From Nomascus leucogenys (taxonomy: Eukaryota > Chordata > Mammalia > Primates > Hylobatidae), in contig NC_044395.1 in NCBI RefSeq assembly GCF_006542625.1, positions 75,416,763 through 75,480,762 on the forward strand: a DNA stretch of 64,000 nt. Reading direction: 5' to 3'. The position numbers were made by a program, and so were the translations under genes. Positions 62,290-64,000 of the stretch are shown piece by piece. Each line of letters opens with the position of its first letter. Positions within the stretch are counted from its first letter, which is position 1. The notes under the pieces were generated by a model that made no database searches, was not told the origin of the DNA, and saw only the letters and a program-made list of their open reading frames with translations.

Positions 62290-62870
62290 TCTTTTGAAAG
62301 ATAGCTTTATTGAAATATAACTCATATAACCATAAAATTCATTCATTTAAAGCATACACGATTTGGTGGTTTTAGTATATTTACAGAGTTGTGCAACTAT
62401 CACCATGATCTAATTTTAAAACTTGATTTGGTTCCTTTTTTTTTTCTTAAACAATAAGGAAGATTTATTGGCTTGTGTATAGAAAGTCAAATAATATAAT
62501 AACACCAAGGTATTTGCATTTTTGTCTGTTCTGCCATTTTGGATTTTATAAAAAACAGCTTTATTGAAATTAATTTACATACAGTAAGTCCCCACTTAAA
62601 GTCCTTACCAGGTATTTGGAAACTGCAACTTGAAGTGAAACAATGTACATCAGGTCCTTCAATAAGACTGTTTAGTTCAACTTCATTTTATATAATGATG
62701 AGAAAAAAATATTGGTTTTGTTATATGTCCTTTTACTTAAAGTCATAGTTTCCAAGAACCTATGGACAACATTGAGGACTTATTGTACTATACAGTTCAC
62801 TCATTTAAAGTGTTCTTATGCCAAAAGTTTTTGGCATATTCACAGAGTTGTACAACCCTCATATAGGCAG
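62290..62870 (-). mobile_element. old L1 (L1ME-type) 3' parts
   Basis: Two similar reverse-complement pieces (62290-62430 and 62550-62860), both with GCTTTATTGAAAT and ACAGAGTTGT motifs. The second is split by the Tigger MITE. Confidence 0.7.
62582..62785 (+). mobile_element. non-autonomous Tigger-type MITE
   Basis: 204 bp with inverted ends CAGTAAGTCCCCACTTAA and GAGGACTTATTG, flanked by TA on both sides, within an old L1. Confidence 0.75.
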
Positions 62871-62947
62871 TAACTTCTTAAATATGACATCAAAAGCTCA
62901 AGCAACAAAAGAAAGATAATAACTTGTACTACCTCAAAATAAAAACT

Positions 62948-63234
62948 TTTTCTGTTTTGAGACACGATCTTGCTCTGTCATCCAAGCTGGAGTGCAGTGG
63001 CACAATCATTGCCTCGACCTCCTGAGCTCAAGTGATCCTCCCAACTCAGTCTCCTGAGTAGCTGGGACCACAGGCGCACACCACCAAGCCCAGCTAATTT
63101 TCGCATTTTTTGCAGAGACAAGATTTTGCCATGTTTGCTGCCCAGGCTGGTCTCAAACCCCTGAGCTCAAGCAACCTGCCTGCCTTGGCCTCTCAAAGTG
63201 CTGGGATTACAGGCGTGAGCTACCGTGCCCGGCC
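62948..63234 (-). mobile_element. AluJ-like
   Basis: Diverged dimer; TAAAAACTTTT on both sides. Confidence 0.93.
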
Positions 63235-63269
63235 GGTAAATTAAAAACTTTTGTGTTGCAAATAATATC

Positions 63270-64000
63270 ATCAGGAAGGTGGAAAGGCAGCCCACAGAAT
63301 GGAAAAAAAAATTGCAAATCATACATCTATTAAGGAATTATATCCAGAATATATTAAGAACTCTTACAGTTCAATAATAAAAAGACAACCCAATTAAAGA
63401 ATGGGCTAAGGTTTTATTAAATAGATATTTCTCTAAAAGAGATATACAGATGGCCAATAAGCCCATGGAAGATGTTCAACATCATTAATCATTAGGGAAA
63501 TATAAACCAAAACTACAATGAAATACCACTTTATATTTACTAAGATGGCTACAATAAAAAAGACACATAATCCCAGGGATTGGAGAGGATATTGAGAAAT
63601 TGAAACCCTCAAACCACTGCCAGTAGTAACATAAAATGGTGTAATCACTTAGGAAAACAGTCACGCGGTTCTTCAAAAGTTTGAATGTAGAGTTACCATA
63701 TGACTCAGCAATTCTATTTCTAAGTAATAACCCAAGAAAATTGAAAACATATATCCACCCAAAAACTTGTACGTGAATGTTCATAGCAGCATTATTCATA
63801 ATAGCTAAGAAGTGGAAACAACCTAAACGTCCATCAACATTGATAAACAAAATATGGTAAATCCAAACAATGGAATATTATTTGGTATTAAAAAGAACTG
63901 AAGTCCTGAAGTCCAGAAGATGGAGTGGAGTAAAGTAGAGAGTAACAGCTAATGGGTATAGGTTTCTTTTTGTGGTGATAAAAAATGCTATAAACTTATA
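63270..64000 (+). mobile_element. L1M ORF2 end, runs off the window
   Basis: Degraded reverse-transcriptase C-terminal region (GATGGCCAATAAGCCCATGG; CAGCATTATTCATAATAGC). Stops in all frames. Confidence 0.85.

Overview
The window is nuclear DNA from a primate, almost certainly human. Two split genes translate without a break into the known COPB1 and PSMA1 proteins, and the gaps are filled with Alu, L1, L2, MIR, MaLR, HERV-H and Tigger repeats. The gene order (COPB1 then PSMA1, both on the minus strand) matches human 11p15.2 as I know it.

Layout. 1-21.4 kb: the 5' half of COPB1 (coatomer beta), minus strand, non-coding exon 1 plus coding exons 2-11, giving residues 1-452 of about 953; the rest lies off the left edge. 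20.9-21.5 kb: its CpG-rich promoter. 21.5-26.4 kb: intergenic DNA, mostly repeats. 26.4-42.2 kb: the whole of PSMA1 (20S proteasome alpha subunit), minus strand, ten exons whose coding lengths sum to 792 nt, exactly 263 codons plus stop. 41.6-42.4 kb: its CpG-rich promoter. 42.4-64 kb: no coding exon that I can see. It holds dense Alus, a 5'-truncated HERV-H provirus ending in an LTR7 (45.9-48.0 kb), a short young L1 tail (59.8 kb) and unique AT-rich DNA. PSMA1 is known to have a longer isoform from a distant upstream promoter, so this part is probably its first intron (inference).

Both genes are housekeeping genes. COPB1 coats Golgi-to-ER vesicles and PSMA1 is part of the proteasome core. 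They do not form an operon; each has its own promoter, and PSMA1 has its own poly(A) signal about 5 kb before the COPB1 promoter.

I found no undescribed gene system. The less ordinary observations are structural. They include a recent inverted duplication inside an L2 (30.1/31.0 kb), a fold-back hairpin made of Alu head plus flank (17.0 kb), a 113-bp direct duplication (51.9/53.6 kb), a 5'-truncated Alu pressed against the PSMA1 exon 6 acceptor, a U7 snRNA retropseudogene with target-site duplications (0.5 kb), a three-armed Alu (6.6 kb), an Alu split by a HERV-H, and a 14-bp perfect palindrome (60.9 kb). Exon boundaries were read from splice sites plus the known protein. Repeat family names are from memory of consensus sequences, so subfamily calls are approximate.
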